Assembly: GCA_963921825.1 (NCBI GenBank)
Contig: OY997588.1
Span: forward strand, 158,287,618-158,351,617
Reading direction: 5' to 3'
Length of the DNA stretch: 64,000 nt
DNA from: Erodium maritimum
Taxonomy: Eukaryota > Streptophyta > Magnoliopsida > Geraniales > Geraniaceae
Part shown: positions 14,401 to 26,500 of the stretch, in pieces
How the letters are laid out: the number at the start of each line of letters is the position of its first letter
Position numbering within the stretch: the first letter of the stretch is position 1
Notes under the pieces: generated by a model
The model's input: the letters and a program-made list of their open reading frames with translations, nothing else
Database searches by the model: none
What the model was told of the DNA's origin: nothing
Made by a program: the position numbers and the translations under genes

Positions 14401-16861
14401 TGGAGGAGGCTGGTCGTGGTGATGAAGACGCACAGTGCAGGACAGAGTGTGGCAGAAATAAAAAGGAAAAGACGAGGCTTTTGCAACCCTAGAGAGACAC
14501 AGTTTTCCCGTCGGTTTGTTTACTTGATTTAGCTAAACATTGTTAGACTTACATTATACCTCAGAATTCAAAAAAAATTATATTGTATATTAGATAATAT
14601 TTGTAAAGGAAAAGAGTAAGTTATAGATTTTGCATGATTATTTTATAGAACATAAACAAATTAATTTATCCCCTTCAAAAATAATAAATAAAATAATTTA
14701 TAGTTTAGATGAGTAGAGCCATGTATGGTTGATTTTATATATCCTGTTTTGTCTGTGCTCAAATTCTTCCGACCAATCATTTTTAGACATTAGATATTTT
14801 TAACTTCTTCTAACCCAGCAAAGAGAAATATATAGTATACTAAATGAAGGTGCCGCCTCTCTCGCAGTTCTCTCTGTAGCGAACTAGGGTTTGGTTTTTT
14901 CGGCAAGAGACGATGGCCAATTAGGCGGCGTGACTCTCGAGCTTGTCTGGCGATCCGTCCGTCTGGTGTGAAGAGCCGAAGGAGGACGTCGGGGTAGATG
15001 GTACCGTGGAGATCGGGATGGGCGTCGAGGACGCGAGCGGGGAACCGGGGCTAGTGATCGGGGACGTGCAGACCATGGACGGCCCCTCGCTGGCCGATAG
15101 GGGAGGGTGCTGGAGATCCCGTCTGGCATGGCCTCGCCAGTGCAGCAGACCGGGATAGGAGAAAGGGCGGACGACAACGTGTCGGGGCCGGTGGTATCGC
15201 GCGAGCCTTCGCCGGTACGCTTCACGACGATGAGGGGCACGAGAGGCTCGATGCTGGGTGGTGGCTGGTCCCACACGGCGGCGGCCCAGATTCGCCGGAC
15301 ACTGGCGCGAGGGCCATGGCCGAGGGTTGCGAGGGGCGTGGATGGTGGCCGGACACGAGGAGTGGCGCCGGAGCCAGGGGACACGCTGGTCCGTACACCG
15401 CGGGTGGAGGAGTTGCCGCCGGCGGCGGCTTTGGGGCCGGTGGTGGAGATCTCATCGGCGGCGGCGGTAGCTTGGCGAAGAAGCCAGGGCAAGGGAGTAC
15501 TGCAAGAGAACCCTAACCCTAATGGGCTGACTCTAGGCCGTAGGGATGGGATGGGCTGCACAAATGGGCTCATGCAGGATGCGAGTGGATCACATGTAGC
15601 AGCGGGGGGGGGGGGGGGGGGGGGCTGCACAAGCACCCCCGCCTCCAGGAATGAGCCTGAGGTGGTCCAGGAAAGGGGTGGTCGACTGTGACCCCTTCCT
15701 GGCGAGCATATGGAGAGGGTACCATCGACAGTCGTATTCTGTCTCCCCTACCAGTCCGGTGTCAACATTCCCGCGTTCAGGAGCCCTAACCTTATGAGTC
15801 AAGGGAGGACGACGCACGCTGACTCACCGGGGGAGATGGCAGTCCACCAGTATTCCCCTCTCACTCGGCTGGCTCGGCCAGTGCCAATTGGTAGAAGCAT
15901 GCTGTATCGGTCTCCAGAGTTCCGCTGGAAGCTACCGCAGATATCCCCCTTCAACCGCCCTTAAACATCGAGCAACTGTTACTTTATGTTATTGCTTTCT
16001 GTCTTTTAATTGGAGTTTCTCCTGTAAGATGGGTACAACTATGTACTCCACCCACTATCTTTATTTTCAGTAATAATATTACTTGTTCTTTCTAATAAAA
16101 AGAGAAATATACGGTTGTTGTGCATATTGATTACGAAATCATGTTTAAAAACAAGGCTCAATTAATACCTGGCAGTTTCGGGCATCATCATTCGCCAATA
16201 ATAAGTCAACGCTGCCGGAACTGCCCCCAACATCAGTATCAACCTCCAGGCCAGGTCGGCCACGGCCGGCGTCGGCTCATCGGGTGAAGCCTTGGTGGCG
16301 GCGTCGAACGAGGCACAGACCACCATAGTCACGGCGGAGCTGAACAAAATCCCGAACCCCTGCATGGAGAATACGGTGGCGATGAAGGCGCCGCGTGTCC
16401 TCTTGTTGGCGAACTCCGACAATGATGGTGGCCGACAGCGGATAGTCTCCGCCGATCCCCACTCCCAGCAAGAACCTAAAAAAGCAGAGGCTGGCCAGCA
16501 CGCAGGACCGTTCCCGGCAGATGGAGAAGCCGCAGCCGATGGAGCAGAGCACCATGATCATCAAGGCGATACCGTACACGCGCCGCCGTCCCACGCGGTC
16601 GCCAAGCCTGCCGAAGACGAGCTGGCCAATGGCTGTGCCGAGGAGAGGAACGGCGACCATGACGGAGGCGACGACGGCCTTGACCTGGAATTGGGTGCGC
16701 TCGTCCTTGTAGTATATGCGGCCGATGAGCTTCAGGATCGGGGGGAGGCAGAAGAGGTCGTAGGCGTCGGTGAAAAGGCCCATGCCGGCGACGATTATGG
16801 CCTTGAAGTGGTAGTACTGTGTTCTTGCGCTGTCCAGGGCTGAGAGAACCTTCAGCGCCAT
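11422..16861 (-). CDS. PHT1;8/PHT1;9-like inorganic phosphate:H+ symporter, frameshifted in exon 1 (possible pseudogene)
   Basis: Two exons on the minus strand, 16169-16861 and 11422-12304, joined across a 3,864-bp intron with correct GT/AG borders and phase (AG|G within the ETARYTAL region). Ignoring one extra base the product would be about 524 residues, the usual PHT1 length. PHT1 proteins are plasma-membrane, 12-helix major-facilitator phosphate/proton symporters. Visible signatures are [19 protein letters not shown] near the N-terminus, [14 protein letters not shown], the PHT1 hallmark [10 protein letters not shown], and in exon 2 [22 protein letters not shown] in two consecutive stretches and [20 protein letters not shown]. 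Wording is closest to the Arabidopsis PHT1;8/PHT1;9 pair, as I recall it. At 16421-16422 an extra A/T pair shifts the frame just after SATI, in the hallmark itself; the downstream frame ([12 protein letters not shown]) is intact to the natural end. Either the gene is a fresh pseudogene or the base is a sequence error. Confidence 0.9.
12369..14531 (-). mobile_element. LINE-like retroposon with ORF1-type remnant, in the phosphate transporter intron
   Basis: The 13-bp sequence GCTAAACATTGTT occurs at 12356-12368 and again at 14532-14544 and brackets a 2.16-kb block. On the minus strand the block ends in a short A run (T run on the plus strand at 12365-12372), as expected for target-primed reverse transcription. 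Inside is a degraded ORF1-type coding region but no reverse transcriptase, so it is truncated or non-autonomous. It sits antisense-neutral to the host gene: both read on the minus strand, so its signals lie in the sense orientation of the transporter intron. Confidence 0.85.
12851..14401 (-). pseudogene. Degraded LINE ORF1-like protein (DUF4283 and zinc-knuckle type)
   Basis: Read on the minus strand, three open pieces line up in order. A Pro-rich N-terminal part lies at 13982-14401. A middle part around 13463-13950 contains [27 protein letters not shown] and [13 protein letters not shown], resembling the DUF4283 domain of plant LINE ORF1 proteins, followed by an ALG...V..D type segment. A Cys-containing stretch near 13380-13420 ([14 protein letters not shown]) looks like a zinc knuckle with its His changed to Tyr. 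The last piece is at 12851-13285. Several stops and frame changes separate them, so no protein is expected. The family call is from motif memory. Confidence 0.6.
14545..14832. other. Residual host intron sequence between two retroposons
   Basis: AT-rich, non-coding DNA between the two LINE-like insertions. It ends in the left copy of the AAAGAGAAATATA target duplication (14820-14832). It appears to be original phosphate-transporter intron. Confidence 0.6.
14833..16098 (+). mobile_element. Short LINE-like retroposon in the phosphate transporter intron
   Basis: The 13-bp sequence AAAGAGAAATATA at 14820-14832 recurs at 16099-16111 and brackets a GC-rich 1.27-kb block. The plus-strand 3' end (about 15,960-16,098) is an AT-rich tail with TAATAATATT and a terminal CTAATAA, like plant LINE 3' ends. 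The 5' part (14,870-15,700) has broken GC-rich open frames beginning near an ATG at 14,913, none of which I can assign. There is no reverse transcriptase, so it is non-autonomous, 5'/internally deleted, or a retroposed transcript. It is antisense to the host gene. Confidence 0.75.
15604..15624 (+). repeat. Homopolymer run of 21 G
   Basis: Twenty-one consecutive G residues inside the short retroposon. The tract could form G-quadruplex structures on the plus strand and is a likely place for sequencing length errors. Confidence 0.95.
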
Positions 16862-17402
16862 GTTTGGCTAGCTCGATTCAAGGTTCTGGCAGGCGATTAC
16901 ATGTTGGGCATGTATACATAATAGTGATAGATCTGATGATGAGATGCACGTAGTTATTGGACAGAAGGGGCGGTTTCGAGGATGACGAGGTTTTGATTAA
17001 GGTTATTGATTCCATGATGCTGGTGGATATGCTGATTCCGGGGTCGATTTCATCTCATATAATGGCGTTTGGATTATAATATGATCATTTTTTCAGTTTA
17101 TATAATTCTCTGATGTTGTTTTGTTCAGTTCCTTGTGTTTGGCGATGTTGCTGCGTTCGTTGACCGTTCGTGTCCGTTATCTTACGTGTGTTTGCTTATG
17201 TAAAAAACATTTACTAGGTGTGGAGGAATTTTAAATATTTGTTCCATACAGGCAAATGTCAATTTTTATCAGGCCAAAAGGTATCGAACTCCTTACCTGA
17301 GCTTCAGTAGCAGTCAGAAAGTCGTTGAAGATTCCGGTGGTGTTGATGGGTTAGAAGTCTAAAGATGCCATCTAACGTGTTTTCGATAATCGAATGAAGC
17401 AA
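16862..17402 (-). promoter_or_regulatory. Upstream region of the phosphate transporter
   Basis: Non-coding DNA 5' of the minus-strand transporter start codon, ending at the poly-T of a LINE-like remnant. It contains a match to the P1BS consensus (listed separately). No other element is asserted. Confidence 0.55.
17025..17032. promoter_or_regulatory. P1BS-type phosphate-starvation element
   Basis: GGATATGC matches the PHR1-binding consensus GNATATNC and lies about 164 bp upstream of the transporter start codon. P1BS elements are common in PHT1 promoters and mediate induction under phosphate starvation. An 8-bp degenerate match can occur by chance, so the support is the position plus the gene family. 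Confidence 0.5.
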
Positions 17403-18590
17403 TTTTTTTTATCAGCTCAGAATTTTATTAGAATAGAGATTTTTCAAGCAGGAAAGTATCTCAAGGTCAATAGACTATAAACAACGATTAGAGAGGAGCT
17501 CTCGACAATAGAGCTTAAAAGCAAAGCCTTTAAAACCAATGAGAAAGTCTCCAAAAATACCAGAAAAAATCAAAACAAACAAGTCAAGTAGAAACGCAGT
17601 CTACGAGTAAATAACCAAAGACAAATAAACCTCGAGACTACCCCTCATATTACTTCAAAAGTCTTAAAGGTTATACATGCGAGCTACACCACCTAAACCT
17701 GCTTTAACAACAACGGTGAAACGAAGCAAGTGATCCTCATTCTTAAAACAGAACCATCAGGATCTCTTCCGATTGAGAGCCCATCCAAAAAACTCCCTCC
17801 CACCACCACTATCTTCTTCACCGGAGACAGACCAAACCTAACCATCTCCACTACACGGAGCCCACCACACCTCACGATGCGCAGACCACTTCAGGCCAAA
17901 ACAATAATAACAAGAGTTATGAACCCCAAACCAATCCTTTTTAGGAAACAAATGGCTGACAAAGCAATCCAAATACACGCTTAGTACAGGCTCCAAGCAT
18001 CCTACGGAAGACCTACGAGACACATCAAATGGAGCTCTTCGGAGAGAGTCAATGGAGACTGCAACAGTACCACCAAAGACGCACTGAGACGAACAACCAA
18101 AGTACAACAAAAGCCCTCCTATGACATGGCAAGGGAAGATGCGAAGATGGTTGCCTCCTCATGCCTTTGAAAACACAACAAGAGCCGTAGAACGACCAAA
18201 TAATGACCGAGTAGAGGATCTCAAAGAGAAGTCCCCATGTACGAAGAACTTCAGGAAGGATACCGCCCGAGCTCAACCTCCGACAGAACCATGGTCGTGC
18301 TGACCTCACAAGCAGCAACTCCAAAGTAAGAAGCCACGAGCAATAAAACCATATATGTAAACATAGTTGGTCTGTCCAAGTAAGGCCGGCGAGCAGCCAC
18401 TCCCCCTCGAATCCCAGAAACCCTGTCTTCGATGGTCAAGAGCTTAGAAGAGCAAGCAAAAAAAACGGCGGAATCATCCGAAAACCCCACGTCCTAGTCG
18501 AACGCTTTGTAGACCAGTAGAGCAAACCAACCGAGCACAATTTCAGAGTCGCGACCCAACCCAGATTCCGACAACATACAGGGAAGATGT
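17403..18590 (-). mobile_element. LINE-like 3' fragment (remnant)
   Basis: On the minus strand the block ends in a TAATAAAATTCTGAGCTGAT stretch followed by a run of eight A (T run at 17403-17410), resembling a retroposon 3' end. Overlapping open frames on the minus strand between 17,690 and 18,490 have no recognisable domain. I found no target-site duplication, so the 5' border near 18,590 is approximate. Confidence 0.45.
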
Positions 18591-18984
18591 AAGAACCTCC
18601 CCCGGTCAACACCGGTCGAACCGGTGAAAATTGGGAAAAGTTGACTTTCCGCTAGAAAAGTCAACCTATGAATTTAGGAGTCATTCGGGCCCTTTCCGGG
18701 ACCCCAAAAGCTTAGCCGTCGTTACGGTTAGCTTAGTTAGGTCGTTTCCTTTCAAATTATTACTTTTGCTAAAAAGACAAATCCGGGTCAAACGAGGTCA
18801 AATTAGGGGCCTTATCGGTTTAATTTAAATGGGCTGAAATAATTATGGGTAGAGGTGGACCCCACATGGACACATGTTCATGTGTCTTGGAGGAGAAGAA
18901 ATGGGTGGGAAAAGATCCATTTAACCCTAAACTTTGGGCATAAGAGGTAAAGGGAAAGGGGAGCACTTTTGGTATTACCCTTTT
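18591..18984. other. Unassigned segment bordering the satellite array
   Basis: It includes two ACCGGT palindromes spaced as ACCGGTCGAACCGGT near 18,610 and a GTTGACTTTCC...AAAGTCAAC inverted pair around 18,640-18,665. It may be part of an old LTR or of the adjacent retroposon, but I could not identify it. It is the last non-satellite sequence before the array. Confidence 0.4.
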
Positions 18985-21900
18985 AGGTTTTTTCCCATAA
19001 AAGATTGTCGGCCCCTCAGAATCGCAAACTTTTGGGGAAAATTCGGCATTTAAACGAATCCGAATTGGCCCCTCCTCCTGGCTGAGGTCTTAGATACACA
19101 CGATAGAGATCATGTGACGTCAGGGTCTTAAAATAATTGCATTTAGCTTTAGACCATTTTTTCCCATATAGGCTAGTTAGCCTCCCAATATTGCAAATTT
19201 TTTTTCAATTTGGGCATCTAAACGAACCCGAATTGGCCCCTCCTACTGGCTACGGTATTAAATACACACGATAGAGATCTTGTGAGGTTCGGGGCTCAAA
19301 ATAATGCATTTAACTTTAGGCCATTTTTTCCCATATAGACTTGTCGGCCCCTCAAAATCGCAAGTTTTTTTTGCAAATTGGGTATCTAAACGAACCTGAA
19401 TTGACCCCTCCTGCTGGCTACGGTCTTAAATACATACGATAGAGATCCTGTGAGGTCCGAGGCTCAAAATAACGCATTTAGCTTTAGGCCATTTTTTCCC
19501 ATATAGGTTTGTCGGCCCCTCAAAATCGCAAACTTTTTTTTTTTGCAATTTGGGCATCTAAACGAACCCGAATTGGCCCCTCCTCCTGAATACGTTCTTA
19601 AATACGCACGGTAGAGATCCTGTGAGGTCCAGGGCTCAAAATAACGCATTTATCTTTAGGTCATTTTTTCAAATAAAGGCTTGTCGGCCCCTCAAAATCG
19701 CAAACTTTTGGGGAAATTTTGGCATATAAACGAACCTGAATTGGCCCCTCCTCCTGGATACGGTCTTAGACACACACGATAGAGATCCTGTAAGGTCCGG
19801 GGCTCAAAATAATGCATTTAGCTTTAGGCCATTTTATCCTATACAGGCTTGTCGACCACTAAAAATCATAAACTTTTGTTACAATTTGGGCATCTAAACG
19901 AACCCGAATTGGCCCCTCTTCCTGGCTACGGTCTTATATACACACGATAGATCTCCCGTGAGGTCCGGGGCTCAAAATAATGCATAAGCTTTAGGCCATT
20001 TTTTCCCATATAGGCTTGTCGGCCACTAAAATCGCAAACTTTTGTTGCAATTTGGCCATTTAAACGAACCCGAATTGGCCCCTCCTACTGGCTACGGTGT
20101 TAGATACACACGATAGAGCTCCCGTGAGGTCCTGGGCTCAAAATAATGCATTTAGCTTTAGGCTATTTTTCCCATATAGGCTTGCCGGCCCCTAAAAATC
20201 ACAAACTGTTGGTGCAATTTGGGCATCTAAACGAACCCGAATTGGCCCCTCCTCATGGATAACGTCTTAGATACACACGATAGAGCTCCCGTGAAGTCCG
20301 GGGCTCAAAATAATGCATTTAGCTTTAGGCCATTTTTTTCCATATAGGCTTGTGGGCCACTAAAAATCGCAAACTTTTGTTCAATTTGGGCATCTAAACG
20401 AACCCGAATTGGCCCCTCCTCCTTCCTACGGTCTTAGATACACACGATATAGCTCACGTGAGGTCCCGGGCTCAAAATAATGCATTTAGCTTTATGCCAT
20501 TTTTTCCCATATAGGCTTGTCCGCCCCTTAAAATCGCAAACTTTTGTTGCAATTTGGGCATCTAAAAAAACCCGAATTTTTCCCTCCTCCTGGATATGGT
20601 CTTAGATACACATGATAGAGCTCCCGTGAGGTCCGGGGCTCAAAATAATGCATTTAGCTTTAGGCCATTTTTTCCCATATAGGCTTGTAGGCCCCTAAAA
20701 TTCGCAAACTTTTGTTGTAGTTTAGGCATCTAAACAAACACGATAGAGCTCCCGTGAGGTCCGAGGCTCAAAATAATGCCTTTAGATTTAGGCCATTTTT
20801 TCATATAAAGGCTTGTCGGCCCCAAAAAAACGAAAACTTTTTGGGCAAATTCGGCATCTAAACGAACCCGAATTGGCCACCTCCTGGCTACGGTCTTAGA
20901 TACACACGATAGAGCTGCCGTGAGGTCCGGGACTCAAAATAATGCATTTATCTTTAGGTCATTTTTTCCCATATATGCATGTCGGCACCTAAAAGTCACA
21001 AACTTTTGTTGCAATTTGGGCATCTAAAAAAACCCGAATTGGCCCCTCCTTCTGGATACGGTCTTAGATACACACGATAGAGCTCCCGTGAGGTCCAGGG
21101 CTCAAAATAATGCATTTAGCTTTAGGCCATTTTTTCCCATATAGGCTTGTAGGCCCCTAAAAATCGCAAACTTTTGTTGCAATTTGGGCATCTAAACGAA
21201 CCCGAATTGGCCCCTCCTCCTGTCTACGGTCTTAGATACACACGATAGAGCTCCCTTGAGGTCCGGGGCTCAAAATAATGCATTTAACTTTAGGCCATTT
21301 TTTCCCATATAGGCTTGTCGGTCACTAAAATCGCAAACTTTTGATGCAATTTGGGCATTTAAACGAACCCGAATTGGCCCCTCCTAATGGCTACGGTCTT
21401 AGATACACACGATAGAGCTCCCGTGAGGTCCTGGGCTCAAAATAATGCATTTAGATTTAGGCTATTTTTCCCATATAAGCTTGCCGGCCACTAAAAATCG
21501 CAAACTTTTGGTGCAATCTAGGCATATAAACGAACCCGAATTGGCCCCTCCTCCTGGCTAAGGTCTTAGATACACACAGTAGAGCTCCCGTGAGGTCCGG
21601 GGCTCAAAATAATGCATTTAGCTTTAGGCCATTTTCCCCCATATAGGCTTGTTGGCCACTAAAAATCGCAAACTTTTGGTGCAATTTGGGCATCGAAACG
21701 AACCCGAATTAGCCGCTCCTCCTGGATAAGGTCTTAGATACACACGATAGAGCTCCCGTGAGGTCCGGGGCTCAAAATAATGCATTTAGGTTTAGGCCAT
21801 TTTTTCCCATATAGGCTTGTTGGCCACTAAAAATCGCAAACTTTTGTTGCAATTTGGGCATCTAAAAAAACCCGAATTGGCCCCTCCTCCTGGCTATGGT

Positions 21901-23530
21901 CTTAGATACACATGATAGGATCCCGTGAGGTCCATGGCTCAAAATAATGCGTTTATGTTTAGGCCATTTTTTCCCATATACGCTTGTCGGCCCCTTAAAA
22001 TTGCAAACTTTTGTTGCAATTTGGGCATCTAAACGAACCTGAATTGGCCCCTCCTCCTAGCTACGGTCTTAGATACACACGATAGAGCTCCCGTGAGGTC
22101 CGGGGCTCAAAATAATGCATTTAGCTTTAAGCCATTTTTCCCATATAGGCTTGTCGGCCATTAAAAATTGAAAACTTTTGTTGCAATTTGGGAATCTAAA
22201 AGAACCCGAATTGTCCCCTCCTCCTGGCTACGGTCTTAGATACACACGATAGATCTCTCGTGAGGTCCGGGGATAAAAATAATGCATTTAACTTTAGGCC
22301 ATTTTATCCCATATAGGCTTGTAGGCCCCTAAAAATCGCAAACTTTTGTTGCAATTTAGGCATCTTAACGAACTCGAATTGGCCCCTCCTCCTTGATACG
22401 GTCTTAGATACACACGATAGAGCTCCCGTGAGGTCCGGGGCTCAAAATAATGCATTTAGCTTTAGGCCATTTTATCCTATATAGGCTTGTCGGCCACTAA
22501 AAATCGCAAACTTTTGTTACAATTTGGGCATCTAAACGAACCCGAATTGGCCCCTCTTCCTGGATACGGTCTTATATACACACGATAGAGCTCCCGTGAG
22601 GTATGGGGCCCAAAATAATGCATTTACCTTTAGGAATTATTTTCCCATATAGGCTTGTCGGCCACTAAAATCGCAAACTTTTGTTGCAATTTGGTCATCT
22701 AAACGAACCCTAATTGGCCCCTCCTACTGGCTACGGTCTTAGATACACACGATAGAGCTCCCGTGAAGTCCTGGGCTCAAAATAATGCATTTATCTTTAG
22801 GCTATTTTTCCCATATAGGCTTACTGGCCACTAAAAATCGCAAACTTTTGGTGCAATTTGGGCATCTAAACGAACCCGAATTGGCCCCTCCTCCTGCCTA
22901 CGGTCTTAGATACACACGATAGAGCTCCCGTGAGGTCCGGGGATCAAAATAATGCATTTAGCTTTAGGCCATTTTTCCCATATAGGCTTGTTGGCCACTA
23001 AATATCGCAAACTTTTGTTGCAATTTGGGAATCTAAACGAACCTGAATTGACCCCTCCTACATCCTACTGTCTTAGATACACACGATAGAGCTCCCGTGA
23101 GGTCCCGGTTTCAAAATAATGCATTTATCTTTATGCCATTTTTTCCCATATAGGCTTGTCGGCCCCTAAAAATCGCAAACTTTTGTTGCAATATGGGCAT
23201 CTAAAAAAACCCGAATTGGACCCACCTCCTGACTATGGTCTTAGATACACATGATAGAGCTCCCGTGAGGTCCGGCGCTCAAAATAATGCATTTAGCTTT
23301 AAGCCATTTTTTCCCATACACGCTTGTCGGCCCCTTAAAATCGCAAACTTTTGTTGCAATTTGGGCATCGAAACGAACCCGAATTGGCCCCTCCTCCTAG
23401 CTAAGGTCTTAGATACACACGATAGAGCTCCCGTGAGGTCCGGGGCTCAAAATAATGCATTTATCTTTAGGCCATTTTTTCCCATATAGGCTTGTCGGCC
23501 CCTAAAAATCGCAAACTTTTGTTGCAATTT
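18985..23530 (+). repeat. Satellite block A: tandem monomers of about 168 bp (left edge of the array)
   Basis: About 27 head-to-tail monomers. Diagnostic wording of family A is ATACACACGATAGAGCTCCCG followed by TGAGGTCCGGGG, then GGCC(A/C)CTAAAAATCGC and AACTTTTGTTGCAATTTGGG. The first four to five copies (19.0-19.8 kb) are a mixture, with a GAGATCCTGTGAGG segment like family C. The copies here are more divergent from one another than in the B block, as expected at an array edge. One monomer near 20,720 lacks about 45 bp. All copies are in the same orientation. Confidence 0.95.
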
Positions 23531-26500
23531 AGCTTTTGGCCATTTTTTTCTCATGAGGCTCCCTTGGTGTCCGGGGCTCAAAATAACGCATTTAGCTTTT
23601 GGCCATTTTTTCACTTAATTCTTGTCGCCAACTCGAAAAAGTAAGACTGTTTCGCAATTTGTGCATCTAAACGACCTCGAATTGGCCCCTCCTCCTGGCT
23701 ATGGTCCTAGAGACACACCATGAGGCTCCCTTGGTGTCCGGGGCTCAAAATAACACATTTAGCTTTTGGCCATTTTTTCACTTAAAGGCTTGTCGCCAAC
23801 TCGAAAAAGCAAGATTTGTTCGCAATTTGGGCATCTAAACGAACCCGAATTGACCCCTCCTCCTGGTTACGGTCCTATATACACACCATGAGGCTCCCTT
23901 GGTGTCCGGGGCTCAAAATAACGCATTTAGGTTTTGGCCATTTTTTCACTTAAAGGATTGTCGCCAATTCGAAAAAGCAAGGTTGTTTCGCAATTTGGGC
24001 ATCTAAATGAACCCGAATTGACCCCTCCTCCAGGCTACTTTACTAGATACACACCTTGGAGCTCCTTTGGTGTCCGGGGCTCAAAATAACGCATTTATCT
24101 TTTGGCAATTTTTTCACTTGAAGGCTTGTCGCCAACTCGAAAAGGCAAGATTGTTTCGCAATTTGGGCATCTAAATGAACCCTAATTGACCCCTCCTCCT
24201 GGATACGGTCCTAGATACACACCATGGAGCTCCCTTCGTGTCCGGGGGTCACAATAACACATTTAGCTTTTGGCCATTTTTTCACTTAAATATGCTTGTC
24301 GCCAACTCGAAAAAGCAATGGTTGTTCGCAATTTGGGCATCTAAACGAACCCTAATTGACCCCTCCTACTGGCTACGGTCCTAGATACACACCACGAGGC
24401 TCCCTTGGTGTTCGGGGCTCAAAATAACGCATTAAGGTTTTGGCCATTTTTTCACTTAAAGGCTTGTCGCCAACTCGAAAAAGCAAGGTTGTTTCGCAAT
24501 TTTGGCATGTAAAGGAACCCGAATTGACCACTCCTCTTGTCTACGGTCGTAGATACACACCATGGAGCTCCCTTGGTGTCCGGGGCTCTAAATAACGCAT
24601 TCAGTTTTTGGCCATTTTTTCACTTAAAGGCTTGTCGCCAACTCGAAAAAGCAAGGTTGTTTCGCAATTTGTGCCCCTAAACGAACTCGAATTGGCCCCT
24701 CCTCCTGGATACGGTCCTAGATACACACCATGGAGCTCCCTTGGTGTCCGAGGCTCAAAATAACGCATTTAGATTTAGGCCATTTTTTCACTTAGAGGCT
24801 TGTCGCCAACTCGAAAAAGCAAGGTTTTTCTCTATCGCAATTTGTGACTCTAAACGAACTCTAATTAACCCCTCCTCTTGGCTACGGTCCTAGATACACA
24901 CGATGGAGCTCCCTTAGTGTCCGGGGCTAAAAATAACATATTTAGCTTTTGGCCATTTTTTCACTTAAAAGCTTGTTCTCAAACCTGAAAGGGCAAAGTT
25001 GTTTCGCAATTTGTGCCCCTAAACGAACTCGAATTGGCCCCTACTCCTGGATACGGTACTAGATACACACCATGAGGCTCCCATGGTGTTCGGGGCTCAA
25101 AATAACGCATTTAGCTTTTGGCCATTTTTTTTTCACTTAAAGGCTTGTCGCCAACTCGAAAAGCAAGGTTGTTTCGCAATTTGGGCATCTAATCGAACCC
25201 TAATTGACCCCTCCTTCTAGCTACGGTCCTAGATACACACCATGGAGCTCCCCTAATGTCCGGGGGGTCAAAATAACGCATTTAGCTTTTTGCCATTTTT
25301 TCACTTAAAGGCTTGTCGCCAACTCGAAAAAGCAAGGTTGTTTCGCAATTTGTGCCCCTAAACGAACTCGAATTGGCCCCACCTCTTGGCTACGGTCCTA
25401 GATACACACCATGGAGATCCCTTGGTGTCCGAGGCTCAAAATAACGCATTTAGCTTTTGGCCATTTTTTCACTTAAAGGTTTGTCGCCAACTCGAAAAAG
25501 CAATGTTTGTTCGCAATTTGGGCATCTAAACTAACCCGAATTGACCCTCCTCCTGGCTACGGTCCTAGATACACACCATGAGGCTCCCTTGGTGTCCGGG
25601 GCTCAAAATAACGCATTTAACTTTTGGCCATTTTTTCACTTAAAGGCTTGTTGCCAACTCGAAAAGGCAAGGTTTGTTGCAAGTTGGGCATCTAAACGAA
25701 CCCTAATTGACCCCTCCTCCTTTCCACGGTCCTAGATACAGACCATGGAGCTCCCTTGGTGTCCGGGGGCCAGAATAACGCATTTAGCTTTTGGCCATTT
25801 TTTCACTTAAAGGCTTATCGCCAACTCGAAAAAGCAAGGTTGTTTCGCAATTTGTGCCCCTAAACGAACTCGAATTGGCCCCTCCTCCTGGATACGGTCC
25901 TAGATACACTCCATGGAGCTCCCTTGGTGTCCGGGGCTTAAAAAAACGGATTTAGCTTTTGGCCATTTTTTCACTTAAAGGCTTGTCGCCAACTCGAAGA
26001 GGTAAGGTTTGTTCGCAATTTGGGCATCTAAACGAACCCGAATTGACCCCTCCTCCTGGCTACGGTCCTAGATACAGACCATGAGTCTCCCTTTGTGTTC
26101 GGGGATCAAAATAACGCATTTAACTTTTGGCCATTTTTTCACATAAAGGCTTGTCGCCAACTCGAAAAAGCAAGGTTGTTTCGCAATTGGGGCATCTAAA
26201 CGAACCCTAATTGAACCCTCCTCCTGGCTACGGTCCTAGATACACACCATGGAGCTCCTTTGGTGTCCGGGGATCAAAATTACTCAATTAGCTTTTGGCC
26301 ATTTTTTCACTTACACGCTTGTCGCCAACTCGAAAAGGCAAGGTTGTTTCGCAATTTGGGCCCCTAAAAAAACTGGAATTGGCCACTTCTCTTGGATACG
26401 GTCCTAGATACACAGCATGAGGGTCCCTTGGTGTCCGGGGCTCAAAATAATGCATTTAGCTTTTGGCCATTTTTTCACTTAAAGGGTTGTCGCCAACTCG

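Noticed and set aside
15511..15525. AACCCTAACCCTAAT as a telomere-like tract
   Set aside because: Only about two units, inside a retroposon; chance or a telo-box-like motif, not a telomere.
15107..15691. 194-codon open frame in the GC-rich retroposon
   Set aside because: High GC makes stops rare in several frames on both strands. Composition is low-complexity Gly/Arg and no motif was recognised.
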